Source: Halesus radiatus
Lineage: Eukaryota; Arthropoda; Insecta; Trichoptera; Limnephilidae
DNA: 64,000 nucleotides
Direction: 5' to 3'
Assembly (NCBI GenBank): GCA_022606495.2
Contig: JAHDVE020003707.1
Span: 124,001-188,000 of the forward strand
Below the pieces are notes generated by a model. That model saw only the letters and a program-made list of their open reading frames with translations. It made no database searches and was not told the origin of the DNA. Both the position numbers and the translations under genes were made by a program. This document shows, one piece after another, positions 49,089-58,495 of this stretch (position 1 is its first letter; each line of letters begins with the position of its first letter).

Positions 49089-49151
49089 GCGACACAAAGG
49101 GAAGAAACGTACGAAGGCCAAGTGAAAGTATTGGACAGACAACTAAAAGAG
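49089..49151 (+). CDS. Tm1: Tropomyosin alternative exon 7b (residues 214-234)
   Basis: Encodes ATQREETYEGQVKVLDRQLK plus E. It is 63 bases, acceptor CCCTCCAG, donor GTAATT, phase 0 at both ends. It aligns without gaps to 7a (A-QREE-Y--Q-K-L---LKE). It changes several core and surface positions, so it probably alters coiled-coil stability or actin or troponin contacts. It is the second member of the exon 7 trio. Confidence 0.92.
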
Positions 49152-50016
49152 GTAATTTTCAAGGAACTGGTTGGACCACTGCAGAACATAGCGAGTTTAG
49201 CTTCCCCTTCCATCCGTCCGTCTAGATGCTGTTCCGTATATCGTATATTATTGTATATTGTACCCTGTCCCTTGTCGGTGCTAGTATTTTTTTCCAGGTT
49301 TATGGCCGGGGTATCTTTCAACCATCTGTTGCACACTTACTGTGCGCTCCTGTCGTTTTCATGTCAACTCTCAACCTTGATCATTTTCTGACCGACAGCT
49401 TAAATTGTTACATTTTGACATCAATCAAATGTATTTATGCTAGTAAATAATATTGTCTATTAAGCTTGTTAGGAAAATATCAATGGTTGAATGTATATAT
49501 TATTCCTTTTCCTATTTTAAGTACTCCAAACACACGGTGAATAAGTAAACATAATGCATATTAATCTACCAAATGGTTTTTTGACTTGCAGAGCATGTCA
49601 CACTAAAGAATGCGCCTTATGTACTGCGTAGCTTTGCCCAAGTTATTCGGAAATCCAGAATGGTGATTGGTGATTTTTTCCAGTTGACCCTGCCTCCTAC
49701 CAAATCGGTTTATGCGCATCATCCATCAGGCGCATCCTCTCGTTTGCTAAGCTCTACAATGATAAATTGTATTCTACTCATGTTAAATCTCATGTTGTGG
49801 AACAAAATCTCTTTGAGTGTTTTATATTTTGTTTTTGAATCACCGTGTGTTTAGCGTATACAACTGCTAAGTATTGTGGTGTCATGTCACCGGAGCGGTG
49901 TGTATGTAATGTTGGTATGTCCCTAAGGCTGTCATGTCACGTCTATGGCTCTGCCTAAGCCCTGTAGTAACCTCTGGCATTGTCTGCCGCTTTCTCTTTC
50001 TTTGTCGGTTCGCCAG
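49152..50016 (+). other. Intron between exons 7b and 7c, with a dispersed repeat
   Basis: 49600-49765 matches 57050-57225 in the same orientation (ATTCGGAAA, TGGTGATTT--TCC-GTTGA, TGCGCATCA and GCTCTAC blocks). The last 50 bases are pyrimidine-rich before the CGCCAG acceptor. Confidence 0.6.
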
Positions 50017-50079
50017 GCGACGGCCACACGCGAGCACACCGAGGATAAGATACAAAAGATTAACGATAAACTCAGTACT
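50017..50079 (+). CDS. Tm1: Tropomyosin alternative exon 7c (residues 214-234)
   Basis: Encodes ATATREHTEDKIQKINDKLS plus T. It is 63 bases, acceptor CGCCAG preceded by a pyrimidine tract, with an exact GTAAGT donor. Length, phase and the initial AT---RE motif place it as a third version of exon 7, although it is the most diverged: KIQKINDKL replaces the IKTLTTRLKE end, and it ends in Ser-Thr instead of Lys-Glu. Heptad positions remain filled by Ile/Leu. It is an exon by its splice sites and homology; expression is not shown. Confidence 0.85.
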
Positions 50080-50152
50080 GTAAGTTTCATCAGTATATGT
50101 ACCACTTCACCCATCCATCATCTGTCTCATCCCTCTCCTCTTGCTCTGCACG
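50080..50152 (+). other. Start of intron 7c
   Basis: Short pyrimidine-rich segment (CATCTGTCTCATCCCTCTCC) between the 7c donor and the minisatellite. Confidence 0.5.
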
Positions 50153-50445
50153 CCTCACCTGGTGATTATCTCATTCGGGTGTCACCAGGTGACGATTACC
50201 TCACTCGGGTGTCACCAGGTGATGACTACCTCACTTGGGTGTTATTTGGTGGCTTTTCACTCAGGAGCTACCTTACTCAGGCCACCAGGTGACTACTCAC
50301 TAAGGTGTCACCGAGTGATGTCTATCACATTCAGGTATCGCCTAGTGAAAACCACCTCACTCAGGTGTCACCTAGTGATGTCTACCTCACTCAGGTATCG
50401 CCTAGTGATGCTACCTCACTCAAATGTCACCGGGTAACCTCACTC
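50153..50445 (+). repeat. E-box-containing minisatellite downstream of exon 7c
   Basis: About nine degenerate units of 30-33 bases built on GTCACCAGGTGATGACTACC then TCACTCGGGT. GTCACCAGGT recurs 30 bases apart at 50181 and 50211. CAGGTG/CACCTG occurs at least five times (50156, 50186, 50216, 50286, 50362). The open frames that translate the repeat as SPGDDYLTRV are by-products. Confidence 0.8.
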
Positions 50446-51814
50446 ACTCTCCCCGCATTTACATTTTAATCTGCACTCAATTCGCATTAGGCTTGCGCCG
50501 CCCCCTGTATTCCTTTTTTGTTCAATTATAATTCTGTATACTTGGCCTACTGCTCATTTTGTGATTCGAACACCCAATATGAGCAATCATTTAACATCAA
50601 ATCTTAAATTATACTTTCTTTTTAACTTATTTTATAAACCAGCCAGTGTCAGTTTTTCTACCACTCGAATAATGGTACCATTTAAAGTTAAATGCATATT
50701 AAATCATTTTGTATAAATACATACTGGTATTGTTCCTATATGGCTTTAAAATCCATTATTTCACCCGGCTTATTTGAGTAAATGTCCCATTTTTATTATT
50801 ATACTGGTCTATAGTATTTGGTGGAGGGTTATGTATGAAGTACGTCACTTTGCTATTTGGCTAACACAATTAAAAATAGTTTTAAAACTAATTATGTGCT
50901 TATAACAATAAAATCATTTAACTATACCTAGAAAATGGTAAATATATTAAATTTCTTTGAAATGTGTAACTGCAAAAAGTCTTATATTCTATCTCTATAC
51001 GCAACAGTGTATTCGAATATCGACACAATATTCTTGAATGTTTCCAAAATGTCAAGCACAAATAGCATAGTTACTATTTATGTAAATTTGTAGTAGATTC
51101 CTTTACATATATGTATCTCTTCCCAGCACCATATATCACAACTCGCTTTGGTCTGCTAATTTTATTACATATTATCATTATGAATACATCCTATTTATTA
51201 TTATTTTTAAAAGAACAAACATAGATACAAACTTTGGGTGACGGTGATTTTCAAGGTAAACGAGTGTCTGTGTGCACGTGTTCTTAGGGAAATATAACTT
51301 ATTTCCTAATTTTTTATATGTTATAAAATTACAAAATAACACAAAAGATGCTAAACAACACCCTTTGCAAAGTTGTTTAGACAATTATTGATTTATATGG
51401 GTTCAAATCCCAAGCGTTTTACTAATCTTTTGGAATGGCATGAAAATACATACAAATTAACTATTTTTTCTTTATTAATTTTTTATTGAAGATCCATAAA
51501 ATTTAAAAAGTTTTTTTGAACAGTAAAATCTTGAAATTGAAGTATGGTATTATAGTAAGGGTGGCTTTATAGTAGAACAATTTACCAAATGGTTCAGTTT
51601 AATAGTTTTGACACACCTTTTAAAAATTAAAAATAAATTGCAATAATCGAGATGAGGCAATTTTATTTTTTTGTATATTTGTATTGTCAATAATAGCTCA
51701 AATAATTAAGAATTAAGGTTATTAAACGTTTAAACTCTCTAGTTTTTGTGGTCTTCAATAATTCAAACCTTGCGAACTAGAAATGTGTACTTATTGAACT
51801 GTTTTTCCCTCCAG
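50446..51814 (+). other. Intron before exon 8
   Basis: AT-rich. TTAAAAATAG near 50871 fits the MEF2 consensus, though such matches are frequent in AT-rich DNA. No gene was seen. Confidence 0.5.
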
Positions 51815-51884
51815 GCTGAAGCTCGTGCTGAGTTCGCCGAACGTTCCGTTCAGAAATTACAGAAGGAAGTCGACAGGCTCGAAG
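51815..51884 (+). CDS. Tm1: Tropomyosin exon 8 (residues 235-257), constant
   Basis: Encodes AEARAEFAERSVQKLQKEVD and RLE plus the first base (G) of an Asp codon (70 bases; acceptor CCCTCCAG, donor GTATTG, phase 1 out). This is the near-invariant tropomyosin exon; AEARAEFAER-VQKLQKEVDRLE is common to insect and vertebrate forms. All five last exons begin with AC or AT, which completes Asp. Confidence 0.96.
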
Positions 51885-52757
51885 GTATTGTGATCCTTTC
51901 ATTTATTCCCAAACAAATCATAAAATATTTCATTTTGATTTTTTCCACAATTATCTTATAATTTTTTCTGTAGTCAATTTCACTTTAAGAATGATGATTT
52001 TCAATTAATTTTTTTAAGTTAATTTTTTTTTTATATGTCACCTGTTTAGTAAAAAGTGCTGATTATTTATTTAGATTTTTTATTTAGATTTTTTAACCTT
52101 TTCATTGACAATTTAACATGTAAAATTAAAATGATGACTAAATTGACCTAGTTTTAAGATTGTTAAAAACATAATTTTAGATGATAAGTTTTGATAATTA
52201 ATTAGAAATAATAATTAACAATGTCAGATGGCTCTATTATAAACAAAACAGATTCACAAAACATACACGGATTGAATTTGTGCCTCCCTAATGTAGAAAT
52301 GCTATTCCCCTGTGAAAATATCATGTTTTAGATTTTGCTGTTGTTGTTGATTTTTAATTCAATGCAGAGCTACACCTCTACACCTTTTTGCATGTTCTCT
52401 GTTGTCTTAATATTGTTTATTTTGATTTAACATTAGAGGAGATTTCTTTAACATCTAGTGTTGGTGACAAAACCTTTCTTAAATGTTTACAATTCTGCCA
52501 ATTGTTGGCGGCTCATGCGATGCGATGATATTTCAAGTCCAACAGTCCCAATATGTTGTGCTGCATTTCCAGCATAGTCCCACTTGAGCGTGGAGATTAT
52601 GATGGTGATGTTTGCAAATTTGTCTTGGTCCTAATCCGCTCATTCAACAGATTGGTACCTTCGTTGCTGTGTTTGGTGGCTAAAGAAATCTCCTCTGCTT
52701 GTTTGGCTTGTATTTTTGTTTTTGCTTCAACTCTAACTTTGACACAACCCATTTCAG
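51885..52757 (+). other. Intron between exons 8 and 9a
   Basis: About 870 bases of T-rich intron, ending ACCCATTTCAG. Nothing else was found. Confidence 0.65.
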
Positions 52758-52840
52758 ACGATATCGTAGGAGAACGCGAAAAGAATAAATTGCTCCAGGA
52801 GGAGATGGAGGCCACCCTTCACGACATTCAGAATATGTGA
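52758..52840 (+). CDS. Tm1: Tropomyosin alternative last exon 9a (residues 258-284)
   Basis: Completes Asp and encodes 27 residues ending ...NKLLQEEMEATLHDIQNM, then TGA. Acceptor CATTTCAG. The E-M---LHDI--M end resembles the C-termini of non-muscle and vertebrate 9a-type forms (...LNDMTSI) more than the insect striated LTGY/LSGY ends. It is therefore a likely cytoplasmic end (inference). AATAAA signals follow at 53149 and 53789. Confidence 0.9.
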
Positions 52841-55376
52841 ACACAGAATTCTTAATTAAGTTATTTCTTCCGGATACAAATTATTCTAGAGAGCATATTT
52901 AAGGAAACAGCAGGCTACGCACAATATCCAGTCTTCTCCGGTGCAACTGACACGGTAACGTGTCCACCGGAAATACTTTTAACTGAAAGAGCGCAACAAT
53001 GCCAACTCATTCCAAATTATATTTATTCATTTTTTATTTAAATCTTCTTCTAAGTGACTTCAGGCATTTTTTAAATCACTGTCTTTAGCGGAGAAATCGC
53101 CATAATTTTAAGTCGGAAAAAATACAACAAAAATTCAATCATGAGATCAATAAAGTAAAATGTTGATATAACGTAGATAGATTTAATGAGAATACCAAGC
53201 AGAGTTGGTATTTGAGGGAAATCGGTTCAGCCTCAGTTACAGTAACATTCCCTATCTGTATAATAATTTGCACTTAGTGTTGTTTGGAGCATGAATGTAT
53301 TATTGCTTGAATTGTTAGTTTGTTGACAAATTTATTTCCTTTTTCACGGCTTTCTCGTAGAAGCTAAAATGAAATTCAAACAATACATTGACTTTAGTTG
53401 CAGAAAGTACCTATCATTTGGATAATCAAACTCACTGCCAGTAGGTTTTATATATTTGGCATATTTTAATATTTGCTTTACAATTATTCTAAGAGCTATT
53501 TGAGTAAATTTGTATTGCCAACATTTTGGTTGTTTTTATTTCAATCTTTACAAAAAGCATAATGTGATTCACGCGTTATTATAAATATCAATATTTATAT
53601 TATTTTTTAAATGGATAATCCTTCTTTGGAAGGCTTACTTTATTTCCAATAAATTTTCTGAACAAAGTCCTAAATATATTTGAAGGTGATCCAGAAAATA
53701 TTTACCAATAAGTATCAAACTAACGATTTTACCGATGCAAATCTAGAGCTTGTAAAATCTCTCATCAGTCTCCTTTCTGTATTTAAGCAATAAAATAGCT
53801 TTTTTACCAATATATTCTAGTATCTATGAAGAATGAATTTTGTCATTTTTTTGGTGTCGCAATTGAATTCATTGATAAATTTGCTAGATTTTTTTGAAAA
53901 TAAAATAGATAATGTATAACTTAAATATGTGTGTTTATAAAATATATTATAATATTTTTATTTAGTTTTTGTGTGTTTGTTGTTTTAATTTAAACCCTCT
54001 TATCATTTGCTTTTGTCATTACATATCGCTGAGCACTCGTAGCGTTATTATTTTTCTCTTATGTTTATTATCAAAAATCAGGATATTTAATGACAAATCC
54101 AAAGGATTCAACCCCCAAATTGAACAGTGGAAAAAAAGAGTTGACACCTCCGGTGTTGAAGTTTACAAGCATGGTTGTTAATTTAATGTTGTTCTTACAC
54201 AAAAACATATTTTGATGTAGTACCAAATAAGATAAAAAATCAAAAGCAAAAAAGTAATTAAGGTAAGTCATGGAAGGCATCATTCCAGTTTTTTTTTTTT
54301 TTATATTATAAAAATAAATTGCAATAGTGTCAGTGAGCACTATTCCTGAAAAAGGTTTGTAGAAAAAAAAATGATTGAGAGGTACATCAAAATATTTTTA
54401 GAGCATGGTTTTAAATTCTTTTATAATGATTTCTGAACCCTTCCAAAATAATATTCTTAGTGTATTTTATTTATTAATATTCTATGTATGTATATTATTT
54501 TTTCAAGTCAAGGCTGGCGCCACATCTTTTGATTAAACCATGATTTAATACGGCTTAAAACCCCGAAACCCCCTCCCCACCATGACACAAATGCCTTATT
54601 CCCATATAGCTGAATTTTTCTATAAAATTGAGGTGGTATCCATATTTTAATTATAATTATCAATAACTACCTGATGAAAGATAAAATCATTATCTTCTTA
54701 TCTGGAGGTTTATAGATGAGGTGGGATTTAAATAATATTTCGGTGTCATATATCTCATTTTATACCTAAATATTTTTTCTATGTATTGAAATGCATTGAA
54801 TTTCAAAGGGAAAAAAAATCATTTTTTACCCAGGACGATCATTTTAACTTCCTTCCTTTACCTGGATTTTCTTTCCGTAGTTCGAGCAATGACTATCTGA
54901 ATGACATAATAATTGGCTCAGCAATTTGTTGTAAAAAGTCACAAAATATTGAAAAGCCGTTTCGGCTGTTCTATAAATATTTGACAAAGGGAGAATTATA
55001 AAAATAAAAAACCTAATTGAAAATAAACTAATATTCTGCATGGCGCATTGGGTTACCTGTATTCAACTCCCAACCATGAAGTATTGTATTGTTCATCTTC
55101 TCCAGTTGATTGCTCCCCGCATGACTTTAGAAACTTCCTACAAAACTTCAAGCAGAGCAAACACTCATCAGAAATTAAATTGCAAATTGGAAGTATTCGG
55201 TTGATAATTTGAAGCGATAAGGAAAAGTCACGCAGACTTAGAAAAAATTATCTCCACTAAAAGTTATGTTTTAATTTACGGTTAATTACGCTTAAAACTA
55301 TTAAACGAACCTTCCAAAAGAAAAGCTATATTGCAGCTTGTCATTGTCGCTTATGCATGCCTTGCCGCATTTGCAG
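52841..55376 (+). other. 3' UTR of 9a and intron before 9b
   Basis: Candidate poly(A) signals AATAAA at 53149-53154 and 53789-53794 would end 9a transcripts. The rest is AT-rich intron. An earlier GCAG at 55333-55336 is a possible decoy acceptor: using it would bring an early stop. Confidence 0.55.
53149..53154 (+). other. Poly(A) signal candidate for exon 9a
   Basis: AATAAA about 310 bases after the 9a stop. A second lies at 53789. Confidence 0.4.
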
Positions 55377-56101
55377 ACGAACTTATCGGAGAGAAGGAAC
55401 GCTTCAATGACATCGGAGATGACCTGGATAACGCATTCGTGGAACTCATTCCTGGAGTGGACCTCTCAGATAGACAGAAGGAAGCTTATCTCATCGCTAA
55501 TCCACCTCCCAAGGAGCCCACCCCTCCTCCCAGGGAACCCACTCCTCCACCACCCAAAGAGCCCACTCCCGCACCCGTGGAGGTGGTTCCACCACCTGCA
55601 GAAGGTGCCCCTCTGGCTGAAGGGGCTGTCCCTCCTGTAGATGGTGCAGTGCCTCTAGTAGATGGGGCTGTTCCTCTACCAGAAGGAGCAGTTCCAGTTG
55701 ATGGAGTTGTTCCTCTAGTAGATGGAGCAGTCCCAGTTGATGGGGCTGTTCCTCCTGTGGATGGGGCCGCTCCTATAGATGGAGCTATTCCCCCTGCTGA
55801 GGGAGCTGTTCCCGTTGATGGGGCTGTACCTCCAGTTGAGGGAGCTGTTCCTGTTGAAGGGGCAGTCCCCCCAGTTGATGGAGCGGCTCCTCCAGCGGAA
55901 GGAGCTGCTCCGCCAGCTGAAGTAGCCGCGCCTCCCGCTGAGGGCGCAGCTCCCCTGGCTGAGGGCGCGGCTCCCCCTGTTGAGGGAGCCGCCCCCCCAG
56001 CCCCGGCAGCTGACCCTGCTGCGGTTCCAGCTGCTGATCCCGCCCCCGCTCCCGCTGCTGAGGCAGCTCCCGCTCCCCCCGCAGAGGCGCCAGCTTCCTA
56101 A
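55377..56101 (+). CDS. Tm1: Troponin-H-like last exon 9b with Pro/Ala-rich extension
   Basis: Completes Asp and encodes 241 residues. The first part (ELIGEKERFNDIGDDLDNAF and VELIPG) is a tropomyosin C-terminus. A linker DLSDRQKEAYL follows, then a PPPKEPTPPPREPT block. About 20 repeats of the type AVPPVDGA/AAPPAEGA come next, and finally a Pro-Ala tail ending APAS-stop. On the long form the product would be about 498 residues. In Drosophila, Tm1 makes similar Pro/Ala-rich fusion proteins called troponin H (heavy tropomyosin), found in asynchronous flight muscle and associated with GST. The start ACGAAC at 55377 follows ATTTGCAG. AATAAA at 56275 is a likely poly(A) signal. The same role here is by homology of architecture only. 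Confidence 0.9.
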
Positions 56102-57291
56102 AATATTAACCCACTAGCTTAAACTATCTTATCTATCTGGGGACTGTCAATTTACTCGGCGATTCTCAATTAAAGCACAAATAAGCTTGAACTTGCAGCT
56201 TGCACATTGAATGATGCATACAAACAAAAACCTCCGATGATTAAAATTCCGTCTATCTACAGAAAAACATTTATAATAAATAAATATTGGGAATCACCGA
56301 ATATTGCTGCATTGACATTGGAGTGCAAGTTAGGTTCACAACATTCCGGGAATGGAAAATGGCTTATTCTGTGCCACTACTCGCGTTTCACGTTGTCTCA
56401 CAATAATCTGCGTTGAACGTTTTAACGCTCAAATATTAATCAAACGTTTGACTTTCACGTGATTCTAACTTGCACACTTCTTTTATACCTTATATGCTTT
56501 GTATATTTATATATTTAAAAGATAATATTTGCTCATTTTATGTACAAAGTAGATACAAGGATATTGTAAATATTTTGGAATGTATGAATATTATTTATAA
56601 ACACTCAATTTAATTTCTTACGCGTTTTATTTTTGTCAATCTGCTTGCTTTAAAATAATTGTAACCTCAAGCACATAACATTGCTTCAGCTATCACGGCA
56701 TTTCAGGCGCTTATATCTCTGCAGATGCTATGAAACATATTTTTTTATTTTACTTGCAAAGGAAATTTACAGTGGATAAATGATTTTCACGACCAATAGC
56801 CCAATGGTATTTATATTGCACTTCCGTCCCATTATTTAGCGGATATTTCAGATAGTCTCGCAGTGTTTATCATAATGCATATATGGTACAGTGACAGTTT
56901 TACAAATCTGCTCTGATAAGACACTACAAGGCTATCCGAAATGTTGGCCCAAGGAGGAAGCTCAACATAATTAATTCCCATAAACATGCTTAATTCTTTG
57001 AAGGTCAAACAACATAAGAAATTTACACTGCTGTAGAATCCGACAAACGAAAGAATACAAAATACCCTTCGTGTAGTGCGCAGCCGAAACTATTCGGAAA
57101 CGCTGTTTATCACTAGATAACCGTGACTGGTGATTTCCTCCGGTTGAACACGCCTCCAACCAAAATCCGTTTCTGCGCATCAAGCGTCAGGTGCATTCTT
57201 TCGTTTGTCGAGCTCTACCACTGCTTAAAAATGACATCTGACCGCTTTGAATAGTGCCCGCAAGTGTTTTACTAAAACCTTCGCATTGCAG
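56102..57291 (+). other. 3' UTR of 9b and intron before 9c, with a dispersed repeat
   Basis: Poly(A) candidate AATAAA at 56275-56280. 57050-57225 is the second copy of the repeat at 49600-49765. No further gene. Confidence 0.6.
56275..56280 (+). other. Poly(A) signal candidate for exon 9b
   Basis: AATAAA about 175 bases after the 9b stop. Confidence 0.45.
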
Positions 57292-57374
57292 ACGACCTGG
57301 TCTTCGAAAAGGAAATTTACAACGAAGTAGGAGCAAATCTGGATTGCGCTTTTCACGACCTTTGCGGGTTCTGA
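57292..57374 (+). CDS. Tm1: Tropomyosin alternative last exon 9c, Cys-containing
   Basis: Completes Asp and encodes DLVFEKEIYNEVGANLDCAF and HDLCGF, then TGA. It is 83 bases, the same length as the 9a and 9e coding parts. Acceptor CGCATTGCAG. The DLV-EKE-Y---G--LD-AF--L-GF scaffold is a tropomyosin end, but two Cys residues and a GF ending are unusual. AATAAA lies at 57461, only 87 bases after the stop, which supports a real terminal exon. It could be a decaying duplicate, although reading frame and signals are intact. Confidence 0.78.
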
Positions 57375-57460
57375 GCTGAAACATAACCCCCGCACTCCGC
57401 ACTGAATTAACTACCAGTTAAATCTAGCTTAATTTTTATACTTTTGTACAAACTGATTGC

Positions 57461-57466
57461 AATAAA
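57461..57466 (+). other. Poly(A) signal candidate for exon 9c
   Basis: AATAAA 87 bases after the 9c stop codon. Confidence 0.5.
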
Positions 57467-57513
57467 TCATGTCTATGCTTTATAATTTTTTAATATTAAT
57501 TTATCTATGGTCC

Positions 57514-57602
57514 CGCTTCTGAGAACTCCATTGTAACCTTTCTTTCTGTTGCATTCATCGTTTATGAGAGAGAGAGGGGTTCCGATGGATCTATCAGTAG
57601 TA
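57514..57602. mobile_element. Foldback MITE family, copy 6
   Basis: CGCTTCTGAGAACTCCATTGTAA pairs with GGTTCCGATGGATCTATCAGTAG. CTTTCTTTCTGTT and GAGAGAGAGAGG lie inside. It is about 50 bases past the 9c poly(A) signal. Confidence 0.6.
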
Positions 57603-58409
57603 CGACCATGCTGTCTTCATTTCGTCCTTATTTCTGTAATTATTAACTCACCTTTAACGAAGATCATAACACGTAAGCAATAATCGCTTTTTATTAATAC
57701 AAATAAATAAATTAATAGAACAATTTCAGTTATTCGCACACCATCAATGAAAATAATGAATCTGAAAAAACCTCAATTATTTAGTCTATCTTATAAACGT
57801 TTTTCAAAATGGTAATAGGTATTAGACAGCGTTGACTTCATCAACGTCATTATCTCGATCAATGCTTTTTATTTCTTCAACATTATTTTCCTACGATATT
57901 GATAGTGAATAATTGATTTTCGTCTGTAGCTTATTGATTTATTAATCAATATTAAAGGGGGCACTCAAAAATGCACACTTTGTGGTCTGCTGACGCAAGA
58001 TAAACTACGACCGATTTATTTATAAATTCTACACGGGTAGTTAGGAAAATGTAGAAGATTTCCAATGACGAAACTTCTTAGACTGTCAGCTTTTAAGGTC
58101 TATATAAAATACGTACTGGAATTTTAGGTAAAACGCTCGAAAAGCACATATTTTCAGACATTTTGGTATGTATTTCATAGAAATTAAAAGATTACAGTTT
58201 GAGGTTTTCGTCGTTGGAAACTTTTAGACATTTTCTAACTATCCGTACAGAATTTACACATAAATTATTTGTTGTATTGCTTTCGTTAGCAACCCGCAAA
58301 GTGACCTTTAACGCCTTTGAGTGCTCGTCCTTAAACAAAATAATTAAATCAACAATTTGGCGGGAGTTTGGTTGGGAAAAGGCTGTGGCTAATGAGCTTT
58401 CCATTGCAG

Positions 58410-58495
58410 ACGAGCTGGTTGCCGAGAAGGAAAAGTACAAGGATATCGGAGACGATTTGGACAACGCATTCGTGGAGCTCATCCTCAAGGAATAA
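58410..58495 (+). CDS. Tm1: Tropomyosin alternative last exon 9d
   Basis: Completes Asp and encodes ELVAEKEKYKDIGDDLDNAF and VELILKE, then TAA: 28 residues, one more than 9a/9c/9e. Acceptor CCATTGCAG. Its protein is nearly the same as the first part of 9b (IGDDLDNAFVELI in both), but it stops where 9b begins its extension. It is a probable muscle-type end without the Pro/Ala tail. A poly(A) signal lies at 58717. Confidence 0.9.

Larger units (their letters stand above)
57375..58409 (+). other. 3' UTR of 9c and intron before 9d
   Basis: Contains AATAAA at 57461-57466 and foldback-family copy 6. The rest is AT-rich with no gene. An open frame in phase with exon 9d runs from 58199 into it but is intronic before the acceptor. 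Confidence 0.6.

Noticed and set aside
49945..50437. Open frames encoding repeated SPGDDYLTRV-type peptide
   Set aside because: These are translations of the minisatellite and of exon 7c in wrong frames; unit lengths of 30-33 keep a frame open by chance.
55331..55376. Alternative start or earlier acceptor for exon 9b at 55336
   Set aside because: Using the earlier AG adds 40 bases and reads into a stop after a few dozen codons; the AG at 55375-55376 gives the tropomyosin frame. The in-frame hydrophobic lead (VIVAYACLAAFA) is intron, not a signal peptide.
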